From: Olivibacter jilunii
GTDB taxonomy: Bacteria; Bacteroidota; Bacteroidia; Sphingobacteriales; Sphingobacteriaceae
Direction: 5' to 3'
Assembly: GCF_900607235.1 (NCBI RefSeq)
Contig: NZ_LR027849.1
Coordinates: 1,054,001 to 1,118,000 of the forward strand
DNA length: 64,000 nt
Position numbers and translations under genes: made by a program. The stretch's first letter is position 1, and every line of letters begins with the position of its first letter. Positions 34,151-42,840 of the stretch are shown here, piece after piece. Under the pieces are notes generated by a model, which searched no databases, was not told the origin of the DNA, and worked only from the letters and a program-made list of their open reading frames with translations.

Positions 34151-34803
34151 TTCGCGTTATTTTTGTATTGTTTTTCTTATGGTTAGTCAAACCTATTTTT
34201 GGCCAAGAAATAGACACAGATCTGCTGACCATAAAAAAGAGGATGGATGCCGTTCAACAATTCTCTGCAACCGTGATCTTTGATTTAGATGTACCATTCA
34301 TTCGTATGCCCACTAAATCTGCAAAAATAACTTATTCGAAAGGGGAAAAGATGGGATTTTCCTCAACGGATTTCGTTATGCTACCAAAGCGTGGGTTGGA
34401 TTTTTCAATGTCGGAGATTTTTAAATATCCGTTTATAACCGTCGACCGGGGTACGGAGAAAAGAAAGGGTTTGCTTTTGAAAGTAGTTAATGTGATTCCC
34501 ACCGACAAACGCTCCGATTTAGCAATGGCTACGCTATATATGGATGTTCAAGCGAAACGTATCGTGGAATCAGAAATAAATACACGGAAAGACGGTTCTT
34601 ATATACTATTAATGAGCTACGCCAGTAATAAAGATATACTTCCTAATTATGTCGAAACAACGTTTGCTATCGAACGACTCAAAATACCGTTTAACTTTAT
34701 GGGAAAGGACACAAAAATCGATCGAAAGAAAATGAGAGCGATGGAAACCAAAACAGGAAAAATAAAAATGCAAATAAAGGATTACCGCATTAAACAACAT
34801 TGA
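34147..34803 (+). CDS. LolA-like periplasmic protein
   Basis: This 218-residue exported protein has the signal peptide IFVLFFLWLVKPIFGQ. The mature region has the incomplete-barrel pattern of LolA/LppX-like proteins: LLTIKKRMDAVQQFSATVIFDLD, then TKSAKITYSKGEKMGF and ATLYMDVQAKRIVESEINT. It overlaps the permease by four bases, so it is the last cistron of the ABC operon. The association suggests that the complex moves a hydrophobic molecule, possibly a lipid or lipopeptide, to the outer membrane. That is inference from fold and context. The fold assignment itself is moderate. Confidence 0.7.
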   Translation: MIRVIFVLFFLWLVKPIFGQEIDTDLLTIKKRMDAVQQFSATVIFDLDVPFIRMPTKSAKITYSKGEKMGFSSTDFVMLPKRGLDFSMSEIFKYPFITVDRGTEKRKGLLLKVVNVIPTDKRSDLAMATLYMDVQAKRIVESEINTRKDGSYILLMSYASNKDILPNYVETTFAIERLKIPFNFMGKDTKIDRKKMRAMETKTGKIKMQIKDYRIKQH

Positions 34804-34838
34804 CTTCTCCTCTGTTTGGAACCCATCGCTCTTTTGTT

Positions 34839-35378
34839 CTAAAGATCCAACTTTCCTTCAATCGAGTCGTCCAGCGTTTTACCTAGAATTGAGCCGACTG
34901 ACTGCTTCACAAATGCCACAGCATTACCATGTTTATTATCCCAATAATACGCTTCTGTAGGCTCAACTTTGATAACCGTTATTCGCGGGTCGTCTTTTCC
35001 TTCCGTAAACCAGGTTTTCAGTAAGGGATTCCAAAGTTCATTAATTTTCTCTCTGTCGTTAACAATGGAAGCTAAACCATAAATATTCAAAAAGTCGGCA
35101 TATTTTGAGCCTTGAAAAAGTAAATGTACGAAAGGATCTCTTTGAACCTCTTCATTTTTATGACTATCGCTTGCACTTAAGAACCAAAGGTTTCCATCAT
35201 CATCAACTTTTTGCACCGCCATCGGCCTAATAGATAAAGGAACGCCTACTTTATTCAAGTCTGTGCAAAAAAAACAAGCCTCGGCTATATTTACCAGCTC
35301 TTTAACCTTTTCAATAGCCTCTTTTCCGTGTAAATCTTTTTTATTACTTTCTTCTTGTTGCTTATTGATACTATCCAT
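34839..35378 (-). CDS. Pyridoxamine 5'-phosphate oxidase-like (general stress protein 26 type)
   Basis: This 179-residue flavin-binding split-barrel protein has KVKELVNIAEACFFCTDLN near residue 25, then IRPMAVQKVDDDGNLWFLSASDSHKNEEV, read here in parts (RPMAVQKVDDDGNLWFLSA). VHLLFQGSKYADFLNIYG and the ending AYYWDNKHG follow. This is the general stress protein 26 subgroup, which binds FMN but is not the PdxH enzyme. It probably acts as an oxidoreductase or flavin carrier under stress. It converges with the LolA-like gene, 35 bp apart. Confidence 0.88.
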   Translation of the reverse strand: MDSINKQQEESNKKDLHGKEAIEKVKELVNIAEACFFCTDLNKVGVPLSIRPMAVQKVDDDGNLWFLSASDSHKNEEVQRDPFVHLLFQGSKYADFLNIYGLASIVNDREKINELWNPLLKTWFTEGKDDPRITVIKVEPTEAYYWDNKHGNAVAFVKQSVGSILGKTLDDSIEGKLDL

Positions 35379-35381
35379 AAC

Positions 35382-35462
35382 TTATTGCTTTTTTAGAGTA
35401 ACGAATAAATCTTCACAAGGTTTAGATTTCTCGCAATTATTGATTGGGCATCTACGAAACAT
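35382..35462 (-). CDS. Possible 26-residue cysteine-containing peptide
   Basis: A minus-strand frame runs from ATG 35462 to TAA 35382 and ends 3 bp before the start of the PNPOx-like gene. The product is MFRRCPINNCEKSKPCEDLF followed by VTLKKQ. Three Cys in a regular CxxxxCxxxxxC spacing and the tight position make it worth noting. It could be a leader peptide of the next gene or chance. No family is recognised. Confidence 0.25.
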   Translation of the reverse strand: MFRRCPINNCEKSKPCEDLFVTLKKQ

Positions 35463-35478
35463 TCGCGTTTTTAAGCTG

Positions 35479-35670
35479 TTAGTAATATACTGAGGTTTGG
35501 CTACCTTTATTTTTTAATAACCGGTATCCAGCCGAAACAGTGGCCTTCCTCTCCAACGTGGGAGGGGGGCTTTTGTACTTGACAAAATCAGTAGCCCTGT
35601 GCGAAACCTTCTCCCCGCAGGAGTATCCGACAAAGGAAACGGCAACAAGTATTTTACATATGGATGTCAT
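35479..35670 (-). other. GC-rich island with a 63-codon minus-strand frame
   Basis: Bases about 35515-35650 are visibly richer in G+C than the flanks and hold a minus-strand frame with FVGYSCGEKVSHRATDFVKY and PPPTLERKATVSAGYRL. The plus strand can fold imperfectly around CCTCTCC and GGGAGGGG. It resembles neither neighbour. It may be a remnant of mobile DNA or a noncoding structured element; the composition change is the main evidence. I do not assign a protein. Confidence 0.35.
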
Positions 35671-35717
35671 AATTAGCTATTTCGGTAACTAGGACCCTGT
35701 TTTGATCAAAAAACTTT

Positions 35718-35725
35718 TACTTTTG
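35718..35725 (+). promoter_or_regulatory. -7 promoter element for the MFS gene
   Basis: TACTTTTG matches TAnnTTTG exactly and lies 32 bp before the ATG of the MFS gene. No -33 TTTG at the usual spacing is seen; the nearest TTTG is 13 bp upstream. Confidence 0.4.
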
Positions 35726-35757
35726 CACGGAGCTTGAGCTATTGACTATTTTGTGTT

Positions 35758-36984
35758 ATGAATCATTCTTCCCTTAAGAGCTTGTCCCAAAAGCCTTCTT
35801 TTATTATTGCAAATTATGTACTGCTGACTTTCTATGGATATTTTTCGATCGGACTAACATTGGCCGTATTACCGATATTTATCCATCAACAACTGGGTTT
35901 CAATACCGTGATAGCGGGAGCGGTTATCAGTATACAATATATAATGACTTTTCTTATGCGTGCATACGCAGGCCATATTGTCGACAACCGGGGGCCGAAA
36001 CCTGCTGTAATTGCTAGCATGATTTGTTTCCTACTTACCGGCATTCTCTTAATAACATCTTTTACCTTAGCGGATAAACCGCTCTTAAGTCTATCTATTC
36101 TTATCATATCCAGATTAGTAACCGGATGTGGAGAGGGCATGGTAGGAGCTAGCCCCGTTAACTGGGCCATGCTTAGAACCGGAGAGAAGCATACAGCAAC
36201 GGCTATTTCTTATAATGGCATCGCCAACTACAGTTCGATGGCTATTGGGGCTCCTTTGGGAGTCTGGATGGCCGGTTATGTTGGCAATTGGAGCTTAGGC
36301 GCCTTAACCATAGCGACCGCAATAATAGGCCTCCTTACAGCTGTTAGAAAACCTGCACTTAAAGGTGATCAGGATACTCCCCGAAAACCATTTTTGAAGG
36401 TGCTACGTACAGTTAGCCCATATGGAAGTGGATTGGCCTTAGCCGGAATGGGATTTGGTACGCTATCTACGTTCATCACACTCTATTATGCCTTTAATAG
36501 ATGGAATCAAGCGGCTATCTGTATCACGGCATTCAGTTTATTCTTTGTTTTAGGTCGATTGTTATTTGCAAAAAGTATAAATCGATTTGGAGGGCTTCGG
36601 GTCGCTATTGTAAGTATGGCTGTAGAGAGTATGGGCTTGCTAATTCTTTGGTTAGCTACGAATCCTCATATTGCTGTGTTAGGAGCATCATTTACCGGTT
36701 TAGGGTTCTCGCTGATCTTTCCTGCTCTAGGAGTAGAGGCGGTAAGTCGTGCCTCTGCATCCAACAAAGGATCAGCTTTAGGGGCTTATGGCTTATTCAT
36801 CGACATTTCGTTAGGTGTGACCGGCCCTTTAATAGGCTTAGTAGCTAAAGGACTGGGGATGAACTATATTTTTCCTTTCAGTATGGCTATGGTATTAATT
36901 GGCTTGGTAACTTGTGTGATACTGAAAGAAAACACTGGTCGGGAAATAGATACCGCGATGGACTTAACGACGGATAACCCTTAA
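35758..36984 (+). CDS. MFS transporter
   Basis: This 408-residue protein has twelve predicted helices. It carries the MFS signature loop after helix 2 (MRAYAGHIVDNRGPKPAV), an acidic/Arg-containing helix 4 region (ISRLVTGCGEGMVGASPVNW) and the repeat signature in the second half (GRLLFAKSINRFGGLRVAI). The pattern is that of drug- or small-molecule exporters of the YhhS/arabinose-efflux group. The substrate is unknown. It stands alone between the GC-rich island and the M61 peptidase gene. ATG start at 35758, 32 bp after a -7-like element. Confidence 0.9.
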   Translation: MNHSSLKSLSQKPSFIIANYVLLTFYGYFSIGLTLAVLPIFIHQQLGFNTVIAGAVISIQYIMTFLMRAYAGHIVDNRGPKPAVIASMICFLLTGILLITSFTLADKPLLSLSILIISRLVTGCGEGMVGASPVNWAMLRTGEKHTATAISYNGIANYSSMAIGAPLGVWMAGYVGNWSLGALTIATAIIGLLTAVRKPALKGDQDTPRKPFLKVLRTVSPYGSGLALAGMGFGTLSTFITLYYAFNRWNQAAICITAFSLFFVLGRLLFAKSINRFGGLRVAIVSMAVESMGLLILWLATNPHIAVLGASFTGLGFSLIFPALGVEAVSRASASNKGSALGAYGLFIDISLGVTGPLIGLVAKGLGMNYIFPFSMAMVLIGLVTCVILKENTGREIDTAMDLTTDNP

Positions 36985-37075
36985 ATATTCATTTTCCAAG
37001 GTAAGCTTTAGGCTGCCTAAGTTGTAACATTCGATGGTAATATTACTCCAAAGAAAAATTTAATGCGTCAATCAC

Positions 37076-38647
37076 ATGAACAAAATAGCGGTAATCGTTA
37101 AAGTATTTTTTTTCAGTTGTTTTTTGTTTTTTCATCCTATAAAACAATCACTCGCACAACACTATCAATATGCTGTTAATCTTAATCAGACGAAGGAGGA
37201 TAAAGTCGAGGTTTCTCTCATTCCACCGAAATCACAAGATAAAGAAGTCATATTTTCTTTTCCAAAGATTATTCCAGGCACCTACGCAATAAGTGATTAT
37301 GGCAAATTTATCTCAAATGTAGCGGCATTTGACAGACGGGGTAAAAAACTTCGCGTTGCACGACTTAATGACAATCAGTGGAAAATATCAAAAGCTAGAC
37401 GTTTGCATACAATAAAATACACCGTAAATGACATTTTTGATGCTGATACACCACATGATATTTATCCAATGGCTGCTACAAACATTGAAGAAGGGAGAAA
37501 CGTCATAATCAATGCTCCGGGCTTTTTTGGATATTTAGAACATCATACGAAGATTCCCGTTCAAATAACCATTGATAAGCCCAATAATTTCTTTGCATCG
37601 TCAAGTAGCCTGCCCATATCATCAAATATTCAGCAAGATGTGTTTAAAATGGAAAACATTGACGATCTTTATGATACACCCATTATGTATGGAATTGCTG
37701 ATACTGCATCATTGAAAGTAGGCAATTGCGACGTATTAGTTTCAGTTTATTCTCCCAATAAACAAATTCATGCAAAAGAGATTATATCCTGGCTTGGCGA
37801 TTTACTTAGGGCGGCAAAAGGCTATTTAGGAGGTAAGCTTCCAGCTGACCGTTACGCGTTTCTGTATTATTTTAAAGACCCAAAGATAAAACACTCATTT
37901 AAACCGGGACTTGCAGGGGCTTTGGAACATACCACATCATCATTTTACTACCTTCCGGAGTTGCCGGCCAATCAATTAAAAAAAATTGTGACAGACGTGT
38001 CGTCACACGAATTTTTTCATATAATAACCCCTTTAACTATAGCATCGAAGGAAGTTAAAGAGTTTAATTACAGCCATGTTGCCCTATCTAAGCATTTATG
38101 GCTATACGAAGGCACTACTGAATATACAGCTCATCATGTGCAGGTTAAGTATGGCCTTAACTCTGAGCAGGAGTTTTTAGATAAATTATCGGAAAAAATT
38201 GTTGATTCTCGAAAAAATTACAATGATAAGTTGTCATTCACAGAACTAAGTAAACACGCGGCAAGCACTTATGCCAATCAATATGGTAACGTCTATCAAA
38301 AGGGAGCATTGATTGCCGCTTGTCTAGACATCTATCTTTTACATCTATCAGACGGCGGATACGGTTTGAAAAACCTAACTCATGACCTTGGAATACGTTT
38401 TGGAAAAAATAGCTATTTTAATGATGACCAATTATTTGATGAAATAGAGAAATTAAGTTATCCTGAAATTAAACAATTTCTCATCAGGTATGTTCAGGGA
38501 ACGGAACCCATTCCATACGATTATTACTTTGGGTTAGCCGGTATACAATATACTTCTGATCATACAAGGCTTTTAATTCCTAATGAGCAGGCAGATACAA
38601 ACGCACGTCATATACGGAAGATATGGCTGACTCCTCAAGTAAACTAG
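37076..38647 (+). CDS. M61 family metallopeptidase (glycyl aminopeptidase-like), without PDZ domain
   Basis: This 523-residue exported protein has a signal peptide (VFFFSCFLFFHPIKQSLAQ). The N-terminal M61 beta domain has FSFPKIIPGTYAISDYGKFI. The zinc-peptidase core has His311-Glu312-x-x-His315 in SHEFFHIITPL and the third ligand Glu345 in LWLYEGTTEYTAHH. M61 enzymes usually end in a PDZ domain that pushes the length to about 600 or more; this one stops soon after FLIRYVQGTEPIPYDYYFGLAG. It is likely periplasmic. The ABC exporter pair begins 34 bp later and could be cotranscribed. Confidence 0.9.
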   Translation: MNKIAVIVKVFFFSCFLFFHPIKQSLAQHYQYAVNLNQTKEDKVEVSLIPPKSQDKEVIFSFPKIIPGTYAISDYGKFISNVAAFDRRGKKLRVARLNDNQWKISKARRLHTIKYTVNDIFDADTPHDIYPMAATNIEEGRNVIINAPGFFGYLEHHTKIPVQITIDKPNNFFASSSSLPISSNIQQDVFKMENIDDLYDTPIMYGIADTASLKVGNCDVLVSVYSPNKQIHAKEIISWLGDLLRAAKGYLGGKLPADRYAFLYYFKDPKIKHSFKPGLAGALEHTTSSFYYLPELPANQLKKIVTDVSSHEFFHIITPLTIASKEVKEFNYSHVALSKHLWLYEGTTEYTAHHVQVKYGLNSEQEFLDKLSEKIVDSRKNYNDKLSFTELSKHAASTYANQYGNVYQKGALIAACLDIYLLHLSDGGYGLKNLTHDLGIRFGKNSYFNDDQLFDEIEKLSYPEIKQFLIRYVQGTEPIPYDYYFGLAGIQYTSDHTRLLIPNEQADTNARHIRKIWLTPQVN

Positions 38648-38681
38648 CATAAGGAGAATAAATCTATCATAGATAGAATTA

Positions 38682-40403
38682 ATGAACACCGGAAAAAAGA
38701 CAAGTCTCCTAACTTTACTTAAGCCATATAGGCTTTTGCTCTTATTATTGATGCTTCTCGCTTTGATAAGTAACGGTTTAAACCTATGGATTCCCAAAAT
38801 AATAGGTGAAGGTATTGATGCTTATAACAATCAAAGTTTTTCTTACTACCAAACATTTATACGTTTCGGCTTGGTGGTTTTCATTGTTTTCATCTTCTCT
38901 TATTTGCAGATCATCATACAAACCTTTACCTCTGAACGTGTCGCAAGAGATTTACGAAGGCAAATAACAGAAAAAATTGCCGCGCAGGATTTTTCTTATA
39001 TTAAGGCTGCTAATCCATCAAAATTGCTGACAAACCTTACCGCCGACGTTGATTCAATTAAGTTGTTCATTGCCCAGGCGGTTGTCTCCATCGCCTCCTC
39101 AATTTTTATTATAATAGGCGTTAGCATTTTATTGTTTACTATAAAGTGGGAATTGGCACTGGCGGTTATCGCCATTATACCGATTATCGGCGGAACATTC
39201 TTTTGGATACTCCGAAAAGTACGGGTACTTTTTATCCAAAGTAGGAGTGTAATCGATCGATTGAACAAAACAATCAACGAAAGCATTTTGGGCGCTGCAA
39301 TTATAAGAGTTGTCAATTCCCAACAACTCGAGTATGATAAATTCTTAGCTAGTAATCAGCAAGCGAAGCATTATGGACTTTCTATTTTAAAGCTTTTTGC
39401 AAGTCTAATTCCGGTTATCGTATTTACCGCCAATATGGCAGGTTTGATTATTTTGTTACTAGGAGGGCATTTTGTTATCACCACAAGTATGAGTCTTGGT
39501 GATTTTGCTGCCTTTAATAGTTATTTAGCGCTTCTTATTTTTCCAATTTTAGTAATTGGATTCATGAGTAACGTGATTGCACAGGCTACGGCTTCTTATG
39601 ATCGGATACGAACGGTTTTGGAGGCGCCTACGAATAAGAAAAACGGCAATCTAAAAGAAGGCGTAAATGGAGAGATTTGTTTCCAATCTGTCTACCTAAA
39701 TATTGAGCAGAAACCGATACTAAAAGATATTTCATTTTGCTTAAAGCCGGGATCAAAAACAGCTATTATTGGCCCCACTGCCGCAGGAAAGACGCAACTG
39801 CTTTATTTGTTAATGGGGCTCTCAAAGCAAGATGCAGGAACGATCACATTCAATGGGCATTCAATAGAAGAATACGAAGAAACGTATTTTCATGATGAAG
39901 TAGGTTTTGTTTTTCAAGACAGTATTCTGTTTAATATGAGTATTCGCGAAAACATCGCCTTCAACAAGACCGTAACTAATGAGTACTTGCAAATGGCCGT
40001 TAAAACTGCTGAGCTGAATGAATTCGTAAATAGTCTGCCGAATAAGCTGGACACCATGCTATCAGAAAGAGGTTCGGATCTGTCAGGTGGGCAGAAACAG
40101 CGCATCATGTTAGCAAGAGCATTATCGCTCCATCCTCAGATATTACTTTTAGACGATTTTACAGCACGTGTAGATAGTTTAACGGAGAAAAATATATTGA
40201 GAAATATCAACGAAAACTATCCAAATTTAACGTTGATCTCCGTCACACAGAAAGTCACAACCGCCGAGCATTATGATCAAATTATACTGTTAATGGAAGG
40301 TGAAATTATCGCCATCGGAAAACACCAAGAATTAATGCGCTCAAGTCCCGAGTATGTACAGATTTTTACCTCACAGCAAAGTACGAGCGATTATGAACTA
40401 TAA
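38682..40403 (+). CDS. ABC exporter half-transporter, degenerate Walker B
   Basis: This 573-residue protein has a six-helix transmembrane domain (residues about 15-300) and an ATPase domain. The latter has Walker A IIGPTAAGKTQLLYL, signature DLSGGQKQRIMLA and Walker B ILLLDDFTARVD. The catalytic Glu after Walker B is replaced by Asp, while the signature is canonical. That is the pattern of the non-catalytic half in heterodimeric exporters such as LmrCD-type drug pumps. The partner gene follows with an 11-bp overlap. Substrate unknown; lipids or drugs are usual. Confidence 0.93.
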   Translation: MNTGKKTSLLTLLKPYRLLLLLLMLLALISNGLNLWIPKIIGEGIDAYNNQSFSYYQTFIRFGLVVFIVFIFSYLQIIIQTFTSERVARDLRRQITEKIAAQDFSYIKAANPSKLLTNLTADVDSIKLFIAQAVVSIASSIFIIIGVSILLFTIKWELALAVIAIIPIIGGTFFWILRKVRVLFIQSRSVIDRLNKTINESILGAAIIRVVNSQQLEYDKFLASNQQAKHYGLSILKLFASLIPVIVFTANMAGLIILLLGGHFVITTSMSLGDFAAFNSYLALLIFPILVIGFMSNVIAQATASYDRIRTVLEAPTNKKNGNLKEGVNGEICFQSVYLNIEQKPILKDISFCLKPGSKTAIIGPTAAGKTQLLYLLMGLSKQDAGTITFNGHSIEEYEETYFHDEVGFVFQDSILFNMSIRENIAFNKTVTNEYLQMAVKTAELNEFVNSLPNKLDTMLSERGSDLSGGQKQRIMLARALSLHPQILLLDDFTARVDSLTEKNILRNINENYPNLTLISVTQKVTTAEHYDQIILLMEGEIIAIGKHQELMRSSPEYVQIFTSQQSTSDYEL

Positions 40404-42153
40404 CTTACATGATGAAAGTGGATCCGGTAAGCGGGAATCGTCCATGGCCGCTTTGAAAGGCATTTTTGGTCTGGTTATGCATGAGCGAGGGAAACTGATA
40501 TTGGCTTTTTTGGCTATGTTAATGAATTCCTTTCTGAATCTACTGAGTCCATTCTTTATTGGGTATACGATTGATCATTATGTGGTAACAAAACAGTACC
40601 CTGGAGTACTACTGTTTTCGGGTATTTTGCTGATTATGTACCTCATACTGCTCTTAACCAGTTACCTTCAAACAAAACTTATGGGCGGTGTTGGGCAGCG
40701 ATTACTATTCACGCTACGTAATGCTGTATTCAACAAGTTGCTACAATTACCGATAGCCTTCTTTAATCAGAATAAAGCAGGCGATCTAATCTCCCGCATT
40801 AACAACGATACCGATAAACTTAATCAGTTTTTCTCTCAGGCCCTCACGCAGTTTATCAGTAGCATGGTCATTATGTTTGGTGCCGGCGTCTTTCTGCTGA
40901 TCATTAATATTCAGTTGGGCTTAGCCGCTTTAGCACCAGCCTTATTCATTCTCATTTTTACCAAAGTTGTATCTCCCTGGGTAAAAAAACGGAATGCGGA
41001 AAGCCTGAGAGCAGCAGGGGATATGAGTGCGGAAATACAGGAAAGTTTAGGGAACTTTAAAGTTATCATTGCCTTTAACCGTCGTGACTACTATAAAAAA
41101 AGGTTTCAAGAAGTCAATCAACAAAACTATCGCACCGCCTTCCGAGCGGGTTTAGCTAACAACATCTTCTTGCCTATTTATAGTTTTTTTTCTAGCATAG
41201 CACAGCTAATTGTCTTAACATACGGAATCTATCTGATTAGCGTGAACGAATTAACGATTGGACTATTAGTAAGCTATCTCGCTTATGTAGTTAATTTTTA
41301 CAATCCATTGCGACAACTGGCCTCTTTGTGGTCAAGTTTTCAGGTTGCCATGGCTGGTTGGGACCGAATAGCTCGGATATTATCGTTGGAAACCAATTTA
41401 AACGTAATACCAAGCACTGGCACTAATTCGAAAGACTGTTTATTGGAGTTTAACAATGTCTACTTCTCTTACCCAAATGGCAAGGAAATTTTGCATGATA
41501 TCAATTTTAAACTATTACGTGGAAAGACGTATGCACTAGTAGGACCAACGGGAGGTGGGAAAACGACTACAGCATCCCTAATGGCACGTTTATATGACCC
41601 CACAGAGGGACACGTTTTTCTCGATGGTCAGGACATTAGAGCATACAGTTCTTCAGAGCGGTCAAAAAAAATTGGCTTTATTCTGCAAGAGCCGTTTTTG
41701 TTTACCGGCACGGTAGGCGAAAATATTCTTTATGGAAATGAACTGTATGCGACTTATGACAGCACAGCGTTACATGAATTGATCAAGGATCGAGGATTAG
41801 AAGACTTAATTGCTGTTTTTGAGAGCGGCTTGGATACGCCTATTACATCCCAGGAAGATGGTATCAGCTTGGGGCAAAAACAGGTGATCGCATTCATTCG
41901 TGCGGTACTCAGAAATCCTGACATTCTTATACTAGATGAAGCGACAGCCAATATTGATACGATTACAGAACGATTGCTCGAGAAAATCCTGAGAAAACTG
42001 CCAGCGCATACTACTTTAGTTATTATAGCACATCGATTAAATACGATTGAAAATGCAGATGAAATTTTCTTCGTTAACTTAGGAAAAGTCACCCCTGCAG
42101 GTTCATTTGCAGAGGCTGTAAATCGCTTGTTGAACGATAAAAAAAATAGCTAG
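40393..42153 (+). CDS. ABC exporter half-transporter, degenerate signature
   Basis: This is the second half-transporter, about 586 residues from ATG 40393. Its ATPase domain has Walker A VGPTGGGKTTTASLM and a canonical Walker B ILILDEATANID with the catalytic Glu. The signature reads ISLGQKQVIAF instead of LSGGQ. Together with the Asp in the partner's Walker B, this puts both defects in one of the two composite ATP sites and leaves the other intact. That is what is known of asymmetric heterodimeric exporters. The upstream in-frame start at 40354 is rejected because it lies deep within the partner gene. The start overlaps the partner's stop by 11 bp. Confidence 0.93.
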   Translation: MNYNLHDESGSGKRESSMAALKGIFGLVMHERGKLILAFLAMLMNSFLNLLSPFFIGYTIDHYVVTKQYPGVLLFSGILLIMYLILLLTSYLQTKLMGGVGQRLLFTLRNAVFNKLLQLPIAFFNQNKAGDLISRINNDTDKLNQFFSQALTQFISSMVIMFGAGVFLLIINIQLGLAALAPALFILIFTKVVSPWVKKRNAESLRAAGDMSAEIQESLGNFKVIIAFNRRDYYKKRFQEVNQQNYRTAFRAGLANNIFLPIYSFFSSIAQLIVLTYGIYLISVNELTIGLLVSYLAYVVNFYNPLRQLASLWSSFQVAMAGWDRIARILSLETNLNVIPSTGTNSKDCLLEFNNVYFSYPNGKEILHDINFKLLRGKTYALVGPTGGGKTTTASLMARLYDPTEGHVFLDGQDIRAYSSSERSKKIGFILQEPFLFTGTVGENILYGNELYATYDSTALHELIKDRGLEDLIAVFESGLDTPITSQEDGISLGQKQVIAFIRAVLRNPDILILDEATANIDTITERLLEKILRKLPAHTTLVIIAHRLNTIENADEIFFVNLGKVTPAGSFAEAVNRLLNDKKNS

Positions 42154-42178
42154 ATCGGGCTGAATCCAACTATCTGCT

Positions 42179-42676
42179 TCATTTTTCATTAATTGTCGAA
42201 TTGTGCTTAAGAATTTTTAGATCGGCAATATGATCGGTTAATCGGGACGAGACATAAATATCAAAAACAAACATCAGCGCACCACATAAAATCAATGCAA
42301 TAGCAACCCCCTGTTTTCCGGATTCCGGTTTGGCGCGTAGTAATAAAAATAAGGCCAATACAGCAACACACATTTCAATAACTACCCTCGTTCTACTCTC
42401 TTTGCGGAAAACTTCTGCCTTCCTTATCTCCATATCGTAACGGATGATCTCTTTTGTTTCTTGACTAACTTTCTTTAACGCATCTTTGTAAAATCCTATT
42501 CCGATACCGGCAAACAGAAATGAAAAAAGTACGATTATAAGTATAAAACCAAATGAAAACGGCGTTTTTTTTACCGTAAGAAAAAAAACGCTAAGCACTA
42601 AAACTATCAAGTTTAATAAAAGAAGCTTAGTTCCTGTATCGAGTACCGTTTTGTAATAATCTACAATTGCTTCCAT
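42179..42676 (-). CDS. Four-helix membrane protein of unknown function
   Basis: This 165-residue protein has hydrophobic segments at about 18-35 (LLLLNLIVLVLSVFFLTV), 42-60 (FGFILIIVLFSFLFAGIGIGF), 100-112 (VVIEMCVAVLALFLLL) and 123-145 (GVAIALILCGALMFVFDIYV). Between the second and third lies a charged cytoplasmic-looking helix (LKKVSQETKEIIRYDMEIRKAE). No family is recognised. It converges with the ABC exporter pair, 25 bp away, and has its own promoter region upstream at 42677-42840 shared with the AraC gene. ATG start at 42676. Confidence 0.65.
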   Translation of the reverse strand: MEAIVDYYKTVLDTGTKLLLLNLIVLVLSVFFLTVKKTPFSFGFILIIVLFSFLFAGIGIGFYKDALKKVSQETKEIIRYDMEIRKAEVFRKESRTRVVIEMCVAVLALFLLLRAKPESGKQGVAIALILCGALMFVFDIYVSSRLTDHIADLKILKHNSTINEK

Positions 42677-42840
42677 AGCTTTCGTTTCGTTCGACTTCTT
42701 ACAATATTAATCAACAACTTTTTTATATCCAGTGAAAATCATTTTTTGAAGAGCATGTCTGACAATGGACTGACTAAAGCAGTAAAGATAATTTTTTTAA
42801 TCTGACTATTTTATTTGAAAAGTCAAATAGTTAAATTGCA

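Noticed and set aside
40354-40392. Upstream extension of the second ABC exporter half
   Set aside because: It runs through the 3' end of the partner gene and lacks similarity; ATG 40393 is better placed.
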